Shown here: in pieces, positions 30,067 to 38,971 of the stretch
How positions within the stretch are numbered: the first letter of the stretch is position 1
Layout: every line of letters starts with the position of its first letter
Source of the DNA: Prochlorococcus sp. AG-355-P18
GTDB lineage: Bacteria > Cyanobacteriota > Cyanobacteriia > PCC-6307 > Cyanobiaceae
Length of the DNA stretch: 64,000 nucleotides
Direction: 5' to 3'
Assembly (NCBI GenBank): GCA_003280515.1
Contig: QCER01000002.1
Span: 62,001 to 126,000 of the forward strand
Translations under genes and position numbers: made by a program
The notes under the pieces: model-generated
What the model was told of the DNA's origin: nothing
What the model saw: the letters and a program-made list of their open reading frames with translations, nothing else
Databases searched by the model: none

Positions 30067-30426
30067 ATGAAAAAGAAATCTATTTTCTATTCTGATTTAT
30101 CGAAAAAACAACTAGAAAATCTTAAAGAACTTTACATTCAAAAAAAAGTTGAATCGATGAGTCATCAAGAACTTAAACAGTATGTAATGGAAATTATTTC
30201 TCATCAGATACTTGATACCATTGGCAAAGAAGAGGAAATGGAAGCATGGAGAGAAATGTCAGATTTTTTTGGAGACCAATTTGAAATAATTACCTTAGAA
30301 ATACAAACGAAATACATTGACGATAAAAACGTTCTTGAAACAGAAATAAATCCTCAGAAGCATAGAATAGAATTACTTGAAAGGAATAATTTAGATCAAG
30401 AAAAAACAGATATGTGGGATGACTAG
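30067..30426 (+). CDS. Hypothetical acidic helical protein (119 aa)
   Basis: I do not recognise this protein. It is rich in Glu, Lys, Asp and Ile, with no membrane helix and one region of likely long helix (residues about 8-75). Motifs of note are MSHQELKQYVMEIISHQI and GKEEEMEAWREMSDFFGDQFE. It stands alone between two non-coding regions, with a 406-base region before it and 549 bases behind. That isolation resembles genes carried at the edges of variable regions, but the composition shows nothing clearly foreign. Confidence 0.75.
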   Translation: MKKKSIFYSDLSKKQLENLKELYIQKKVESMSHQELKQYVMEIISHQILDTIGKEEEMEAWREMSDFFGDQFEIITLEIQTKYIDDKNVLETEINPQKHRIELLERNNLDQEKTDMWDD

Positions 30427-30696
30427 AATTACTTGCAAGTTTTAATTTATACCATACAAAAAAATATATCTTGATTTGATAGAACGTAAAAATAAATTAT
30501 AGAACCTATTTTTTATTGTAGAAAATTTAGCAAGTGTTCTAGTTACTGTTCTTAAAATAAGAAATTAATTTATTATAATCACATTATTATTGATATAAAA
30601 TAATTAATATATATGTTCTATATACTGTTCTTAATAATATATCAAATTCATAATATCTTCAGCTTACCACTTTTTGGTAAAAAAGAGTTCACAGCC

Positions 30697-30722
30697 AAAA
30701 AAGTCACTTTCCTTATAGTGAC
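30697..30722 (-). terminator. Terminator-like hairpin, minus strand
   Basis: GTCACT (30703-30708) pairs with AGTGAC (30717-30722) around an eight-base loop. Read on the minus strand it is followed directly by six T (30702-30697). No annotated gene ends here, so it suggests an unannotated minus-strand transcript from between here and the tRNA-Asn terminator. Confidence 0.5.
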
Positions 30723-30748
30723 CTTAGATAATTTTTATAAATGCATAA

Positions 30749-30767
30749 ACTCTATGGGCGGGATGCG
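30749..30767 (-). repeat. Degenerate copy of the tRNA-Asn 3' end
   Basis: Compared with the tRNA-Asn 3' end at 30975-30993, 15 of 19 positions are identical, including an unbroken GGGCGGGAT. The differences are at the three bases in the acceptor stem (TAT for CCC) and one base in the T loop (G for T). The two lie in the same orientation, 226 bases apart. It could be a remnant of integration at the tRNA or a chance match. Confidence 0.45.
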
Positions 30768-30924
30768 GGTCAAGCGAAAATGACAGTGTCTGAGTAAAGC
30801 TTAATATTGTGAATAAGTAAAGAACGATATTTTCACCTGCATATCACTCGCACACAAATGAATAATCTGATGTAAAAGGATATTGTCTGATTCTCTTACT
30901 TTCTCAAGAGTTAAGAAAACCAAT

Positions 30925-30957
30925 AAAAAAGACATCAAGTGATGTTACCTGATGTCT
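30925..30957 (-). terminator. Rho-independent terminator after tRNA-Asn
   Basis: AGACATCA (30930-30937) and TGATGTCT (30950-30957) form a perfect eight-pair stem with a 12-base loop. On the minus strand it is followed by a T run (30929-30925). It lies 18 bases past the tRNA-Asn 3' end and is the clearest terminator in the window. Confidence 0.75.
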
Positions 30958-30975
30958 AAAGATAGTAATAATTAA

Positions 30976-31047
<72 letters not shown>

Positions 31048-31057
31048 ATATAAAATG

Positions 31058-31087
31058 AATTTAGCTCTTTAAAGTACCTTATGACAA
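31058..31087 (-). promoter_or_regulatory. Likely promoter of tRNA-Asn
   Basis: On the minus strand, TTGTCA (31087-31082) and TAAATT (31063-31058) are separated by 18 bases and end ten bases before the mature tRNA. The layout fits a sigma-70 promoter with a very short leader. Read-through from the ABC ATPase gene is also possible. Confidence 0.45.
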
Positions 31088-31096
31088 GTACAAAGG

Positions 31097-31771
31097 TTAA
31101 TTATATTTAAATTTTGATGGTTCTTGCCAGCTAGATAAAAAACCATTTTTCAACTCTGCTACTGCATCAGCATAGGTTAATTCTTCATAACGATGAGTAA
31201 TCCACAAAGCAGATAAAGGTTTATTATGGTCACTTGTAAGATTTTTAATAGTTTTTAAAACTTTTAATTGGCTGGTTTGATCAAGTAAAGCTGTAGGCTC
31301 ATCCAAAAGAATAAAATTTCTATTACTAATAAGAGCGCAGGCAATAGTTAAGCGTTGTTTTTGCCCACCGCTCAAGGTATGAACTGGCCTTTTTTCAAAA
31401 CCAGTCATTCCTACCTGATCAAGCACATATTCAATCTTTTTATTAATTTCACTTTGACTTATATTTTGATTAATATTTATCAAAAGTTCACTCCTGCAAT
31501 TAGGCATCAATATTTGATGATCAGGGTTTTGGAAAACCATGCCAATATTTGCATTAGAATTAATGAATCCGTTTTTGGGTTTGATTATTCCATTAATTAA
31601 TTTTAAAAGAGTACTTTTTCCGCTTCCGTTTTTACCTAAGACCATCCAAAATCCAGGTTTTTTTATTGCGAAGCTACATTTAAATATTAAATTTTCTTTA
31701 TTGCCAGGATATGAAAAAGTAACGTCTTTGAATTTAATATGAGGTATTTCATTTTCAAGAGAATCTCCCAT
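31097..31771 (-). CDS. ECF/CbiO-type ABC transporter ATPase
   Basis: ATP-binding subunit of an energy-coupling-factor or related importer. Walker A is GKNGSGKSTLL at about residues 44-54. The Q-loop segment is VFQNPDHQILMP, a wording typical of CbiO/EcfA. The signature is LSGGQKQRL, and Walker B is FILLDEPTALLD. At 224 residues it is the nucleotide-binding domain alone. No membrane (EcfT) or substrate-binding (EcfS) gene is nearby, so the substrate is unknown; plant plastids keep comparable lone ATPases. The UPF0367 gene lies eight bases upstream on the same strand. Confidence 0.88.
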   Translation of the reverse strand: MGDSLENEIPHIKFKDVTFSYPGNKENLIFKCSFAIKKPGFWMVLGKNGSGKSTLLKLINGIIKPKNGFINSNANIGMVFQNPDHQILMPNCRSELLININQNISQSEINKKIEYVLDQVGMTGFEKRPVHTLSGGQKQRLTIACALISNRNFILLDEPTALLDQTSQLKVLKTIKNLTSDHNKPLSALWITHRYEELTYADAVAELKNGFLSSWQEPSKFKYN

Positions 31772-31779
31772 TAAATCAA

Positions 31780-32052
31780 TTAATCTATGTTCAGAGAAAA
31801 TCCCGGTCTTTTAGATCCTCCAGCTACTGCAGATTTTTCATATATCTGAACAGAAAGGATTTCTTTAGCTCTGACAGCTATTAATTTATCTTGGACTTTG
31901 TCACACCTTAATTCAATCAAGTTAGAGGATTCTAATGTTTCATTCATAGAACTTTTAATTTCATCATAAATTTTTTTAACATCATCAAATTCTTTCTTCT
32001 GAATTGAAAGTGGAAAAGGTGAATATCTCAGACTAAGTTCTAGTGAATACAT
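31780..32052 (-). CDS. UPF0367 family protein
   Basis: Small soluble protein family confined to cyanobacteria and function unknown. The 90-residue product starts MYSLELSLRYSPFPLSIQKK and ends with SVQIYEKSAVAGGSKRPGFS, the family's most conserved block. No cofactor or catalytic motif is seen. It probably shares a transcript with the ABC ATPase gene eight bases downstream. Confidence 0.85.
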   Translation of the reverse strand: MYSLELSLRYSPFPLSIQKKEFDDVKKIYDEIKSSMNETLESSNLIELRCDKVQDKLIAVRAKEILSVQIYEKSAVAGGSKRPGFSLNID

Positions 32053-32203
32053 AATAACTCAAAAACTACCTTTTATAATAGTAGATATTTTTAAGCAGAA
32101 AGTTATCTTAAATTAAATTCTTTTGAGAAAATTATATAAAAGATCTTTAAATACAATTATGATATGTTTAAGGGTTTTATTTTGCAATTTAAAAAATCAT
32201 TTC

Positions 32204-33172
32204 ATGGAAATAGCAAATGATATAACTTCTCTTGTTGGAAATACCCCCTTAGTTAAATTAAATCGAATCAGAAAGCATTTTAATTGTTATCCAGAAATAA
32301 TAGCCAAGCTAGAAAGTTTCAATCCATCAGCATCCGTTAAGGATCGCATCGCTTATTCAATGTTATGTAAAGCTGAAGAAGAAGGACTGATCAAACCAGA
32401 TAAAACAACATTAATTGAAGCAACAAGTGGGAATACGGGCATTGCATTAGCAATGGTTGCAGCAGCAAAAGGATATAAATTGATATTAACTATGCCGGAT
32501 ACGATGAGTATTGAAAGAAGGGCAATGTTGAGAGCATATGGAGCTGAATTACAGTTAACACCAGGGGAAGAAGGAATGAAAGGAGCTTTAGATTTAGCTA
32601 ATGAATTGTCTTCAACCATTGCAAATAGCTATCAATTCAATCAATTTGAAAACTTTGCTAATCCAGATATTCATGAGAGAACAACGGCTCAAGAAATATG
32701 GTCTCAATCCAATAACAATTTAGATGGATTAGTTACAGGAGTAGGCACAGGAGGAACAATTACTGGTTGCGCACGTTTCTTGAAAAAAGTTAATCCAAAT
32801 TGCAAGATTTATGCTGTAGAGCCCAAAAAAAGTGCTGTGATTTCTGGAGAAAACGCAGGATCTCATTCGATTCAAGGAATAGGAGCAGGTTTCGTACCGA
32901 AAGTACTTAATACTAAATTAATTGATGAAATTATAAAAATAGATGATGATGAAGCATTTTATTATGGCCGTTTATTAGCCAAATTAGAAGGCCTTTTATC
33001 TGGAATCAGCAGCGGTGCAGCTTTAGCAGCAACTATAAAAATCGGTGAAAGGAAAGAACTAATGAATAAGAGATTGATAGTTATTCTTCCAAGTTTTGGT
33101 GAAAGATATTTATCAACAGCAATGTTTGAATCGAATACCTCAATTCAAGCCAGAAAAGATGGTTATCTATAG
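32204..33172 (+). CDS. cysK: Cysteine synthase A (O-acetylserine sulfhydrylase)
   Basis: PLP enzyme making cysteine from O-acetylserine and sulfide. I choose the ATG at 32204 (322 residues, beginning MEIANDITSLVGNTPLVKLN). The longer open frame from 32123 adds 27 residues with no family likeness. The PLP Lys lies in NPSASVKDRIAYSM, and the substrate loop is EATSGNTGIALA. The phosphate site is GVGTGGTITG, and GISSGAALAA is near the C terminus. It is followed nine bases later by a J-domain gene. Confidence 0.94.
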   Translation: MEIANDITSLVGNTPLVKLNRIRKHFNCYPEIIAKLESFNPSASVKDRIAYSMLCKAEEEGLIKPDKTTLIEATSGNTGIALAMVAAAKGYKLILTMPDTMSIERRAMLRAYGAELQLTPGEEGMKGALDLANELSSTIANSYQFNQFENFANPDIHERTTAQEIWSQSNNNLDGLVTGVGTGGTITGCARFLKKVNPNCKIYAVEPKKSAVISGENAGSHSIQGIGAGFVPKVLNTKLIDEIIKIDDDEAFYYGRLLAKLEGLLSGISSGAALAATIKIGERKELMNKRLIVILPSFGERYLSTAMFESNTSIQARKDGYL

Positions 33173-33181
33173 TTCATAAAA

Positions 33182-33859
33182 ATGGAAAAAAATTTGTATG
33201 AAGAATTAGGCCTCAAAAAAAATGCAACGAGAAATGAAATTAAATCTTCATATCGCTCTTTAGTTAAGCAACATCATCCTGATGCAGGCGGCCAGAAAGA
33301 ACGCTTTCTTGCAATACAAAATGCCTGGGAAACTCTAAATGACCCTATCAAAAAGAAAAAATATGATAACAGTTTTTTCTCTTCCAGTTCATCATTTGAT
33401 TCTTTAAATGAAAATTGGGAAGAGAAATTTAATTCAAAAAAATATAATTCTTCAATTAAGGACAAAGAAGTTGAAACATGGACTAAAGAAATTTACACTC
33501 CGATCAATAGATTAATTAATCAAATAATTAAACCTTTGAACAACGAAATAAAAGAACTATCTGCGGATCCATATGATGACCAACTAATGGAAAATTTTTG
33601 CAGTTACATAATTCTTTCAAAGAAGAAAATAGAAAAAGTTGAAAAAATTTATAACAAAAAAATAGTTCCAAAGTCTATTTCAGCTTTAGGCCTCGACCTT
33701 TATCATTGTTTTTCACAAGTTAAAGATGCGCTATCAGAATTTGATAGATACACACAAGGTTATGTAGATAATTACTTATTTGATGGCAAAGAAATGATCA
33801 AAGAAGCAAAAAGAATCCAATCAAGGATGTCTACAGAGAAAAAAAATAAAAACTTTTAG
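33182..33859 (+). CDS. J-domain (DnaJ-type) protein
   Basis: Co-chaperone-like protein. The J domain fills residues about 1-62, with YEELGLKKNATRNEIKSSYR and the essential HPD in KQHHPDAGG. After a Ser-rich stretch (about 64-85) comes a helical C-terminal part of unknown function (NQIIKPLNNEIKELSADPYDD, then LGLDLYHCFSQVKDALSEFDRY). It lacks the Gly/Phe and zinc-finger parts of true DnaJ. It stands between cysK and ndhO, which gives no clear clue to its client. Confidence 0.88.
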   Translation: MEKNLYEELGLKKNATRNEIKSSYRSLVKQHHPDAGGQKERFLAIQNAWETLNDPIKKKKYDNSFFSSSSSFDSLNENWEEKFNSKKYNSSIKDKEVETWTKEIYTPINRLINQIIKPLNNEIKELSADPYDDQLMENFCSYIILSKKKIEKVEKIYNKKIVPKSISALGLDLYHCFSQVKDALSEFDRYTQGYVDNYLFDGKEMIKEAKRIQSRMSTEKKNKNF

Positions 33860-33870
33860 ATATAAAAATT

Positions 33871-34107
33871 TTATTGAGTATATTCTTTAAGTTGATCTAA
33901 TTTCAACCAAACATCTGGAACAGGTCTGCGCCATCGAACCTGAGCATATTCGTCTTTGAGTGAAAGAATCTCTCCAGGACCTTCAAAGACATAATTAGGT
34001 AGATCATTATCACTAGCTAGCGCTTCTATACTTTTTATATAATTTTCTCTATCGACAAAAACTAAGCTTCCTTTCTTGAGAGGTTTCTTTGAAATAGAAT
34101 CTGTCAT
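33871..34107 (-). CDS. ndhO: NDH-1 subunit NdhO
   Basis: Small oxygenic-type subunit that can destabilise or regulate NDH-1. The 78-residue product matches the family almost throughout, with KKGSLVFVDRENYIKSIEAL, LPNYVFEGPGEIL and VRWRRPVPDVWLKLDQLKEY. It converges with the J-domain gene and is divergent from the epimerase gene, with 136 AT-rich bases in between. In a low-GC genome the preserved sequence suggests strong selection. Confidence 0.94.
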   Translation of the reverse strand: MTDSISKKPLKKGSLVFVDRENYIKSIEALASDNDLPNYVFEGPGEILSLKDEYAQVRWRRPVPDVWLKLDQLKEYTQ

Positions 34108-34243
34108 AATAACTTCGAGAAAGTTGTTTGAAATTTATTATACAAAAACTTGTTTGAAAAATATTGAAAAAAATTTATAACGGAATAATAATTACAAACT
34201 TCAAAAAAATTTAATAGCCTTAAATGATACACATCTACATGAT

Positions 34244-35170
34244 ATGCGTCTTTTATTGCTTGGCTGCACTGGATTTGTTGGTAAAGAACTAGTACCAACA
34301 CTTCTCAAGGAAAATCACGAAATTTACATTGTAAGTAGAAAACCCATAAGTAAATTAAAGGTTGATTTAGATTTCAATAAGTTTAAGTTTTTTCAAATAG
34401 ATTTATCAAAAGAAAAAAACTGGAATAACGAAAATTTTCTCAATATTTTAAGAGAGACAGATGGAATTATTAACTTGATGGGAGAACCTATTGCAGAAAA
34501 AAAATGGACTTCTGAACAAAAACAAGAGATTGAAAACAGTCGTATTAACACCACGAAATTTATGATGAAGACCCTTAGAAATTTAAAAATAAACCCAAAA
34601 GTCATTATAAATGGATCAGCAATAGGTTATTACGGTACAAGTTTGTCTAGTGAATTCGCTGAAAATAGTATTGGAGGAAAAGACTTTTTAGCTAATCTTT
34701 GCAAAAAATGGGAAGCAGTCGCTGCTGAAAAACCATTTTTCTCAAGGTTAGTTATTTTTAGAATTGGAATTGTTCTAGAGGCAGATGGAGGAGCATTAGG
34801 AAAAATGCTCCCTATATTTAAAGTTGGATTAGGTGGACCAATTGGAGATGGTAAGCAATGGATGAGTTGGATTCATAGAACTGATTTATGTGCATTAATT
34901 ACTCAAGCATTAGTTGATAAAAAGTATTCGGGAGTATTTAATGCTGTTGCACCAAATCCAGTATTAATGAGAGACTTTTCTCAGACTTTGGGCAAATGTC
35001 TAAATAGACCTAATTTACTTCCAGTGCCTGGAGCGGTTTTAAAAATATTGTTGGGAGATGGATCAAAAGTTGTATTAGAAGGACAAAAAGTAATTAGCAG
35101 TAAACTCAAAAATTATAATTTTAAATATCCTCTTCTTGAGAAAGCAATTTACGCGTCCACCAAGAAATAA
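34244..35170 (+). CDS. TIGR01777-type NAD(P)-dependent epimerase/SDR
   Basis: Extended-SDR protein of the TIGR01777 (SDR39U1/YfcH) family, function unknown. The dinucleotide motif is LLGCTGFVGKELV at residues 5-17. NGSAIGYYGTS contains the catalytic YxxxK region in altered form, and family blocks WTSEQKQEIENSR, WEAVAAEKPFFSRLVIFRIG and QWMSWIHRTDLCALI follow. The length of 308 residues is normal. Its 3' end overlaps the next, oppositely oriented gene by 50 bases. Confidence 0.9.
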   Translation: MRLLLLGCTGFVGKELVPTLLKENHEIYIVSRKPISKLKVDLDFNKFKFFQIDLSKEKNWNNENFLNILRETDGIINLMGEPIAEKKWTSEQKQEIENSRINTTKFMMKTLRNLKINPKVIINGSAIGYYGTSLSSEFAENSIGGKDFLANLCKKWEAVAAEKPFFSRLVIFRIGIVLEADGGALGKMLPIFKVGLGGPIGDGKQWMSWIHRTDLCALITQALVDKKYSGVFNAVAPNPVLMRDFSQTLGKCLNRPNLLPVPGAVLKILLGDGSKVVLEGQKVISSKLKNYNFKYPLLEKAIYASTKK

Positions 35171-35390
35171 TACCGTTTAATAAGGCACTAATTATAAGAA
35201 TTGTTATCAATGGAACTACAAAAGGATTCCAAACTATCTGAATAAAATTAATAAAAATAAATATGCCATTTAATTGCATGATGATTGCAAAAATAAAAAA
35301 TATTGCAAAAAAAATAACTGTAAATAAATTTATTAATAACAAATTATCGATAATTTGTTTGAACTTATTTTGATTATTCTCCTTAGTCAT
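35121..35390 (-). CDS. Small membrane protein (89 aa), unknown
   Basis: I do not recognise this family. Two membrane helices are visible, at residues about 17-40 (LLINLFTVIFFAIFFIFAII) and 55-75 (PFVVPLITILIISALL), separated by a short hydrophobic linker. It ends in a charged tail (KLLSQEEDI). The first eight bases overlap the 3' end of the LpxB-like gene, so it is translated as the last gene of that minus-strand set. The last 50 bases overlap the convergent epimerase gene. Confidence 0.7.
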   Translation of the reverse strand: MTKENNQNKFKQIIDNLLLINLFTVIFFAIFFIFAIIMQLNGIFIFINFIQIVWNPFVVPLITILIISALLNGIISWWTRKLLSQEEDI

Positions 35391-36585
35391 TTTTTATAAC
35401 AATATTCATATCATCAACCATTTTAAAACAAGCTTTGTTTTCACCCAGTCTTTTTTTAGCATTTTCATTACATGAGATCATAAACTTACTATTTAGCTTT
35501 ATGAGATAAATTATTTTTATGATCAATTTTATTGTCTGATTGATTTGATCATTCTTATCTTTATAATTACTGGCACAAAAAACATATTTTCCAAGCAAAC
35601 GTCTTTGCGCTTCTGCAAAAGTTTTTGTAAATTGCGGACCTTTACCTTCAATCTGAATAACCGGTTTTCCTAATCCGATAGCTTGCTCTGCGGCTGTTCC
35701 TGCCATGCTGATACAGCAACTACATTTCAATAATATTTTGTCAAAATTATTCCAAAATATATTCACTTCTAAAAATTTATATTGGAATTTCAAGAGATTA
35801 TTATCTTTTATTTTTTCTAGTTTTAACCATCCTCTTTTTTGAAATATCTCCTTTATTTTTAATGAAGATAGAGCATTAACTATTGCAAAATTAAACTTAA
35901 TTTTTTGAAAATATCTTAAATCTGACAATGCCTCTAATATCTCTAAAATCAAAACAAAATTCTCTAAAGTCTCAGGGAATCTACTTCCTGGAAATAATCC
36001 AATACTAAATTCAGCTTTATTTAATTCTTTGCCTCTGGGAAAAAACTTATCCATAAATGGGTTGCCTAAAAAAGACACTTTCTTTTTTAATTGCAAAGTT
36101 AAATCATCCGCTGTGAGAGAATCTCTCGTATATATTTTTTTTGCTTTTTGTGAGAGCAAGAAAAATTTAGAAGGCCATGGTAATTTTAACTTACCTTCAT
36201 AATGACTGGAATAAGCAACTAGATATGTAAAAAAATCTTTCTTACAAAACCATGCAAAAAAAACTGGGACAATATCTCCAACTACAAAAAAATAATCATA
36301 TTTTTTTCTTATTTTAAAAGTTAAATATAATTTTTTTAGAAGATAAAATATTTCTCCTCCTATTATCTCTGTGAGTCTGCCCTTAAAAGTATTATAGCCA
36401 ATTCCTCCAGTACTAAATTCTTTAGTTTTACCAATAATTTTAATTTTTTCTTTTTCATAATGGTTGCCAATACCAACAATTGGCAAAGCATGAACAGAAT
36501 AACCACTTTTTACGAATTGCTTAGCTATTAGACTGCCAGATAGATCTTCTCCATGCCCATTACTTAATATTAAAATTTTAAACAA
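35383..36585 (-). CDS. LpxB-like glycosyltransferase family protein
   Basis: Resembles the cyanobacterial family TIGR03492, annotated as lipid-A-disaccharide synthase-related. Key stretches are LILSNGHGEDLSGSLIAKQF near residues 4-23, SIGLFPGSRFPET, and the acceptor/donor loop SMAGTAAEQAIGLGKPVIQIEGKGPQFT. The 400 residues are long for LpxB. Prochlorococcus outer-membrane lipid chemistry is not well defined, so the sugar acceptor is unknown. It is followed by a one-base gap to the TPR gene upstream on the same strand. Confidence 0.8.
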   Translation of the reverse strand: MFKILILSNGHGEDLSGSLIAKQFVKSGYSVHALPIVGIGNHYEKEKIKIIGKTKEFSTGGIGYNTFKGRLTEIIGGEIFYLLKKLYLTFKIRKKYDYFFVVGDIVPVFFAWFCKKDFFTYLVAYSSHYEGKLKLPWPSKFFLLSQKAKKIYTRDSLTADDLTLQLKKKVSFLGNPFMDKFFPRGKELNKAEFSIGLFPGSRFPETLENFVLILEILEALSDLRYFQKIKFNFAIVNALSSLKIKEIFQKRGWLKLEKIKDNNLLKFQYKFLEVNIFWNNFDKILLKCSCCISMAGTAAEQAIGLGKPVIQIEGKGPQFTKTFAEAQRRLLGKYVFCASNYKDKNDQINQTIKLIIKIIYLIKLNSKFMISCNENAKKRLGENKACFKMVDDMNIVIKND

Positions 36586-36586
36586 T

Positions 36587-37015
36587 TTAAAATTCCAACC
36601 ATTTTTTTACTTTGGTTAACTCTGGCCAACCTGGATATCTACTTAATCCGTCTTCAACAGACTCTTTCAACTCACTTTTCACATCTGGCATCATCATAGA
36701 CATTTTTTTTATTAACTCAATATGATCCCTAACACCTTTATTATTGGTAGCCAAAAGAGCTAAAGACAAATTCATTCTTGCTTGCGGGTCTTGTTGATTT
36801 AATCGAACAGCTTGTCTGGCAGCTGACAAAGCTTCTTCATTATTTTGCAAAAGTAATTGAAGCCATGATAAACAAGTCCAGGCTGCAAAATGATTTGGAA
36901 TTTGCTGTATAATTTTTTGAAAATCTTGAACGATTGGAATTAAATCTTGCCCTGCTTTATATCTTGATAGAGCTGCATTAAAATCATCTTCGATGGGATT
37001 AATTTCGTTATTCAT
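36587..37015 (-). CDS. TPR repeat protein
   Basis: A 142-residue protein with about three tetratricopeptide units. The clearest are WTCLSWLQLLLQNNEEALSA with ARQAVRLNQQDPQARMNLSL, and the C-terminal SRYPGWPELTKVKKWLEF is a conserved ending in this cyanobacterial family. A scaffolding role is likely but the partner is unknown. It lies one base from the LpxB-like gene and seven bases from the A-type Fe-S carrier gene on the same strand. Confidence 0.85.
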   Translation of the reverse strand: MNNEINPIEDDFNAALSRYKAGQDLIPIVQDFQKIIQQIPNHFAAWTCLSWLQLLLQNNEEALSAARQAVRLNQQDPQARMNLSLALLATNNKGVRDHIELIKKMSMMMPDVKSELKESVEDGLSRYPGWPELTKVKKWLEF

Positions 37016-37021
37016 TATTTA

Positions 37022-37414
37022 TTAAACTGCAAAAGAGCTTCCACAACCGCAAGTTTGAGAAGCATTTGGATTTACAAAATTAAAACCACCTCCAATTAAT
37101 TCCTTACTAAAATCTAATTGCATTCCATAAATATATAGGAGACTTTTAGGATCACAAACTACTTGAAAGCTTTGATCAGCTTTCAATGAATAATCATAAA
37201 CTTTATCATCGGGATTTATTTCATTAGTTCCTATAAAATCCATGGTATAACTCATCCCACTACAACCTCCTGATCTCACTCCTACCCTTAGTGCTGTTTT
37301 ATCACTTTGGCCATTCAGTAAATTTGAAATTTGTTCTATAGCATCATTCGTAATTAGGATACCTTTACCATCATCAGAATTTTTAATTTCCTGTTTAACT
37401 TCTACATTTTCCAT
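37022..37414 (-). CDS. A-type iron-sulfur cluster carrier (IscA/SufA/ErpA family)
   Basis: Transfers Fe-S clusters to apoproteins. The start at ATG 37414 gives 130 residues beginning MENVEVKQEIKNS; the frame back to 37474 adds 20 hydrophobic residues that look untranslated. The three ligand cysteines are in RSGGCSGMSY and the C-terminal TCGCGSSF. It is the first gene of a minus-strand set with the TPR and LpxB-like genes. It is divergent from crtQ across about 99 bases. Confidence 0.9.
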   Translation of the reverse strand: MENVEVKQEIKNSDDGKGILITNDAIEQISNLLNGQSDKTALRVGVRSGGCSGMSYTMDFIGTNEINPDDKVYDYSLKADQSFQVVCDPKSLLYIYGMQLDFSKELIGGGFNFVNPNASQTCGCGSSFAV

Positions 37415-37513
37415 AAACAAAGGATTTCTACTATTTATAATATAAAAACTTAACCGATAGGATGCATAGAACAAACATTATCCAAACTTGATTTGTTATA
37501 ATTTTAAGAAAAA

Positions 37514-38968
37514 GTGAAAATTGCAATAGTTGGTTCAGGATTAGCTGGTCTTACAGCAGCAGTCAATTTAGTTGATGAAGGCCACGAGGTAGAAATTTAC
37601 GAGAGCAGGTCATTTTGGGGAGGTAAAGTCGGAAGTTGGGAAGATAAGGATGGCAACCACATCGAAATGGGTTTGCATGTATTTTTTTATAATTATGCAA
37701 ATCTTTTTAAATTAATGAAAAAAGTGGGAGCTTTAGATAATTTACTCCCGAAAGATCATACTCATCTATTTATTAATAATGGTGGGAATTTGAAATCGTT
37801 AGATTTCAGATTTCCATTGGGTGCTCCATTTAATGGACTAAAAGCTTTTTTTACAACCGAACAACTTACTTGGGTAGATAAGTTTAGAAATGCCTTAGCT
37901 TTAGGGACAAGCCCAATAGTTAGAGGATTGATAGACTATGAAGGCGCAATGAAAATAATTAGAGATCTAGATAAGATTAGTTTTAAAGAATGGTTTTTAA
38001 ACCATGGTGGAAGTGAAAAAAGCTTAGAAAGAATGTGGGATCCTATCGCATATGCTTTAGGTTTTATTAATTGCAAAGATATTTCAGCAAGATGCATGCT
38101 AACTATATTTATGATGTTTGCTTCAAAAACAGAAGCCTCAAAACTTAATCTTTTAAAAGGTTCTCCTCATAAGTGGTTAACTCAACCTATCGTCGACTAC
38201 ATCACAAACAAAGGAGCAAAAATACATCTTAACCATAAGGTAGAAGAGATCATTTATGAAACAGAATCTTCCTCTTATTCAGTAAATCAATTAAAAATAT
38301 CTTCTCCTGAAGGAATTAAGGCAGTGTTTGCAGATAAATTTCTAGCTGCATGTGATGTTCCTGGAATAAAAAAAATAATTCCAAAAGAATGGTATCAATT
38401 TAAAGAATTTGAAGGTTTAAAAAAACTTAGAGCTGTAGCTGTTGCCACAATCCAATTAAGATATGATGGTTGGGTTACTGAATTACAAAAAGATAATACT
38501 GGAAACGAACCAATTGGACTAGATAACCTTCTTTATTCTGCTGATGCCTCTTTCAGTTGTTTTGCTGATTTAGCATTAGCAAGTCCAGCAGACTATAGAA
38601 AAAAAGATATGGGATCGCTTCTCCAATGTGTTTTAACTCCTGGAGATAGATGGATGGGAAGATCCACAGAAAGAATTACAAAAGAAATAGATAAAGAGGT
38701 TCGCCGTCTATTCCCATCCTCAAAAAACCTTAAATTGCTGTGGAGTAACGTGGTACAAATTCCACAATCACTCTACAGAGAAGCTCCCGGCATGGAACCT
38801 TTCAGACCCGATCAAAAAACATCTATATCTAATTTCTTCATGGCTGGCAGTTATACAAAACAAGATTATATAGACTCCATGGAGGGAGCCACAATGAGTG
38901 GTCATTTAGCTGCTGCCGCAATTTTAGAGAAGAAAGCCGAATTAGCAAAAAATCTTGCAGTAAGTTAA
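37514..38968 (+). CDS. crtQ: Zeta-carotene desaturase (plant type)
   Basis: Desaturates zeta-carotene towards prolycopene. The N-terminal FAD fold is [16 protein letters not shown] at residues 3-18, followed by [24 protein letters not shown]. The C-terminal flavin segment is [23 protein letters not shown]. It is clearly of the CrtQ/ZDS rather than CrtP type, which lies 24 kb away. GTG at 37514 is the start. Length is 484 residues. The SRPBCC gene follows after three bases. Confidence 0.94.
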   Translation: MKIAIVGSGLAGLTAAVNLVDEGHEVEIYESRSFWGGKVGSWEDKDGNHIEMGLHVFFYNYANLFKLMKKVGALDNLLPKDHTHLFINNGGNLKSLDFRFPLGAPFNGLKAFFTTEQLTWVDKFRNALALGTSPIVRGLIDYEGAMKIIRDLDKISFKEWFLNHGGSEKSLERMWDPIAYALGFINCKDISARCMLTIFMMFASKTEASKLNLLKGSPHKWLTQPIVDYITNKGAKIHLNHKVEEIIYETESSSYSVNQLKISSPEGIKAVFADKFLAACDVPGIKKIIPKEWYQFKEFEGLKKLRAVAVATIQLRYDGWVTELQKDNTGNEPIGLDNLLYSADASFSCFADLALASPADYRKKDMGSLLQCVLTPGDRWMGRSTERITKEIDKEVRRLFPSSKNLKLLWSNVVQIPQSLYREAPGMEPFRPDQKTSISNFFMAGSYTKQDYIDSMEGATMSGHLAAAAILEKKAELAKNLAVS

Positions 38969-38971
38969 TTC

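Larger units (their letters stand above)
30427..30975. other. 549-base non-coding region next to tRNA-Asn
   Basis: The longest gene-free stretch in the window. From 30427 to about 30660 it is nearly all A and T. From 30690 to 30960 it holds two minus-strand terminator-like hairpins, a short GC-rich island (30753-30775) resembling the tRNA-Asn 3' end, and only tiny frames (one of 18 codons at 30741-30797). It may contain a small RNA or the scar of an old insertion. Confidence 0.6.

Noticed and set aside
30741..30797. 18-codon frame (MHKLYGRDAG...) over the GC-rich island
   Set aside because: Too short to support, and its sequence is explained by resemblance to the tRNA-Asn 3' end.
32123..32203. 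Longer N terminus for cysteine synthase
   Set aside because: The added 27 residues are hydrophobic and basic with no family likeness; ATG at 32204 gives the normal start.
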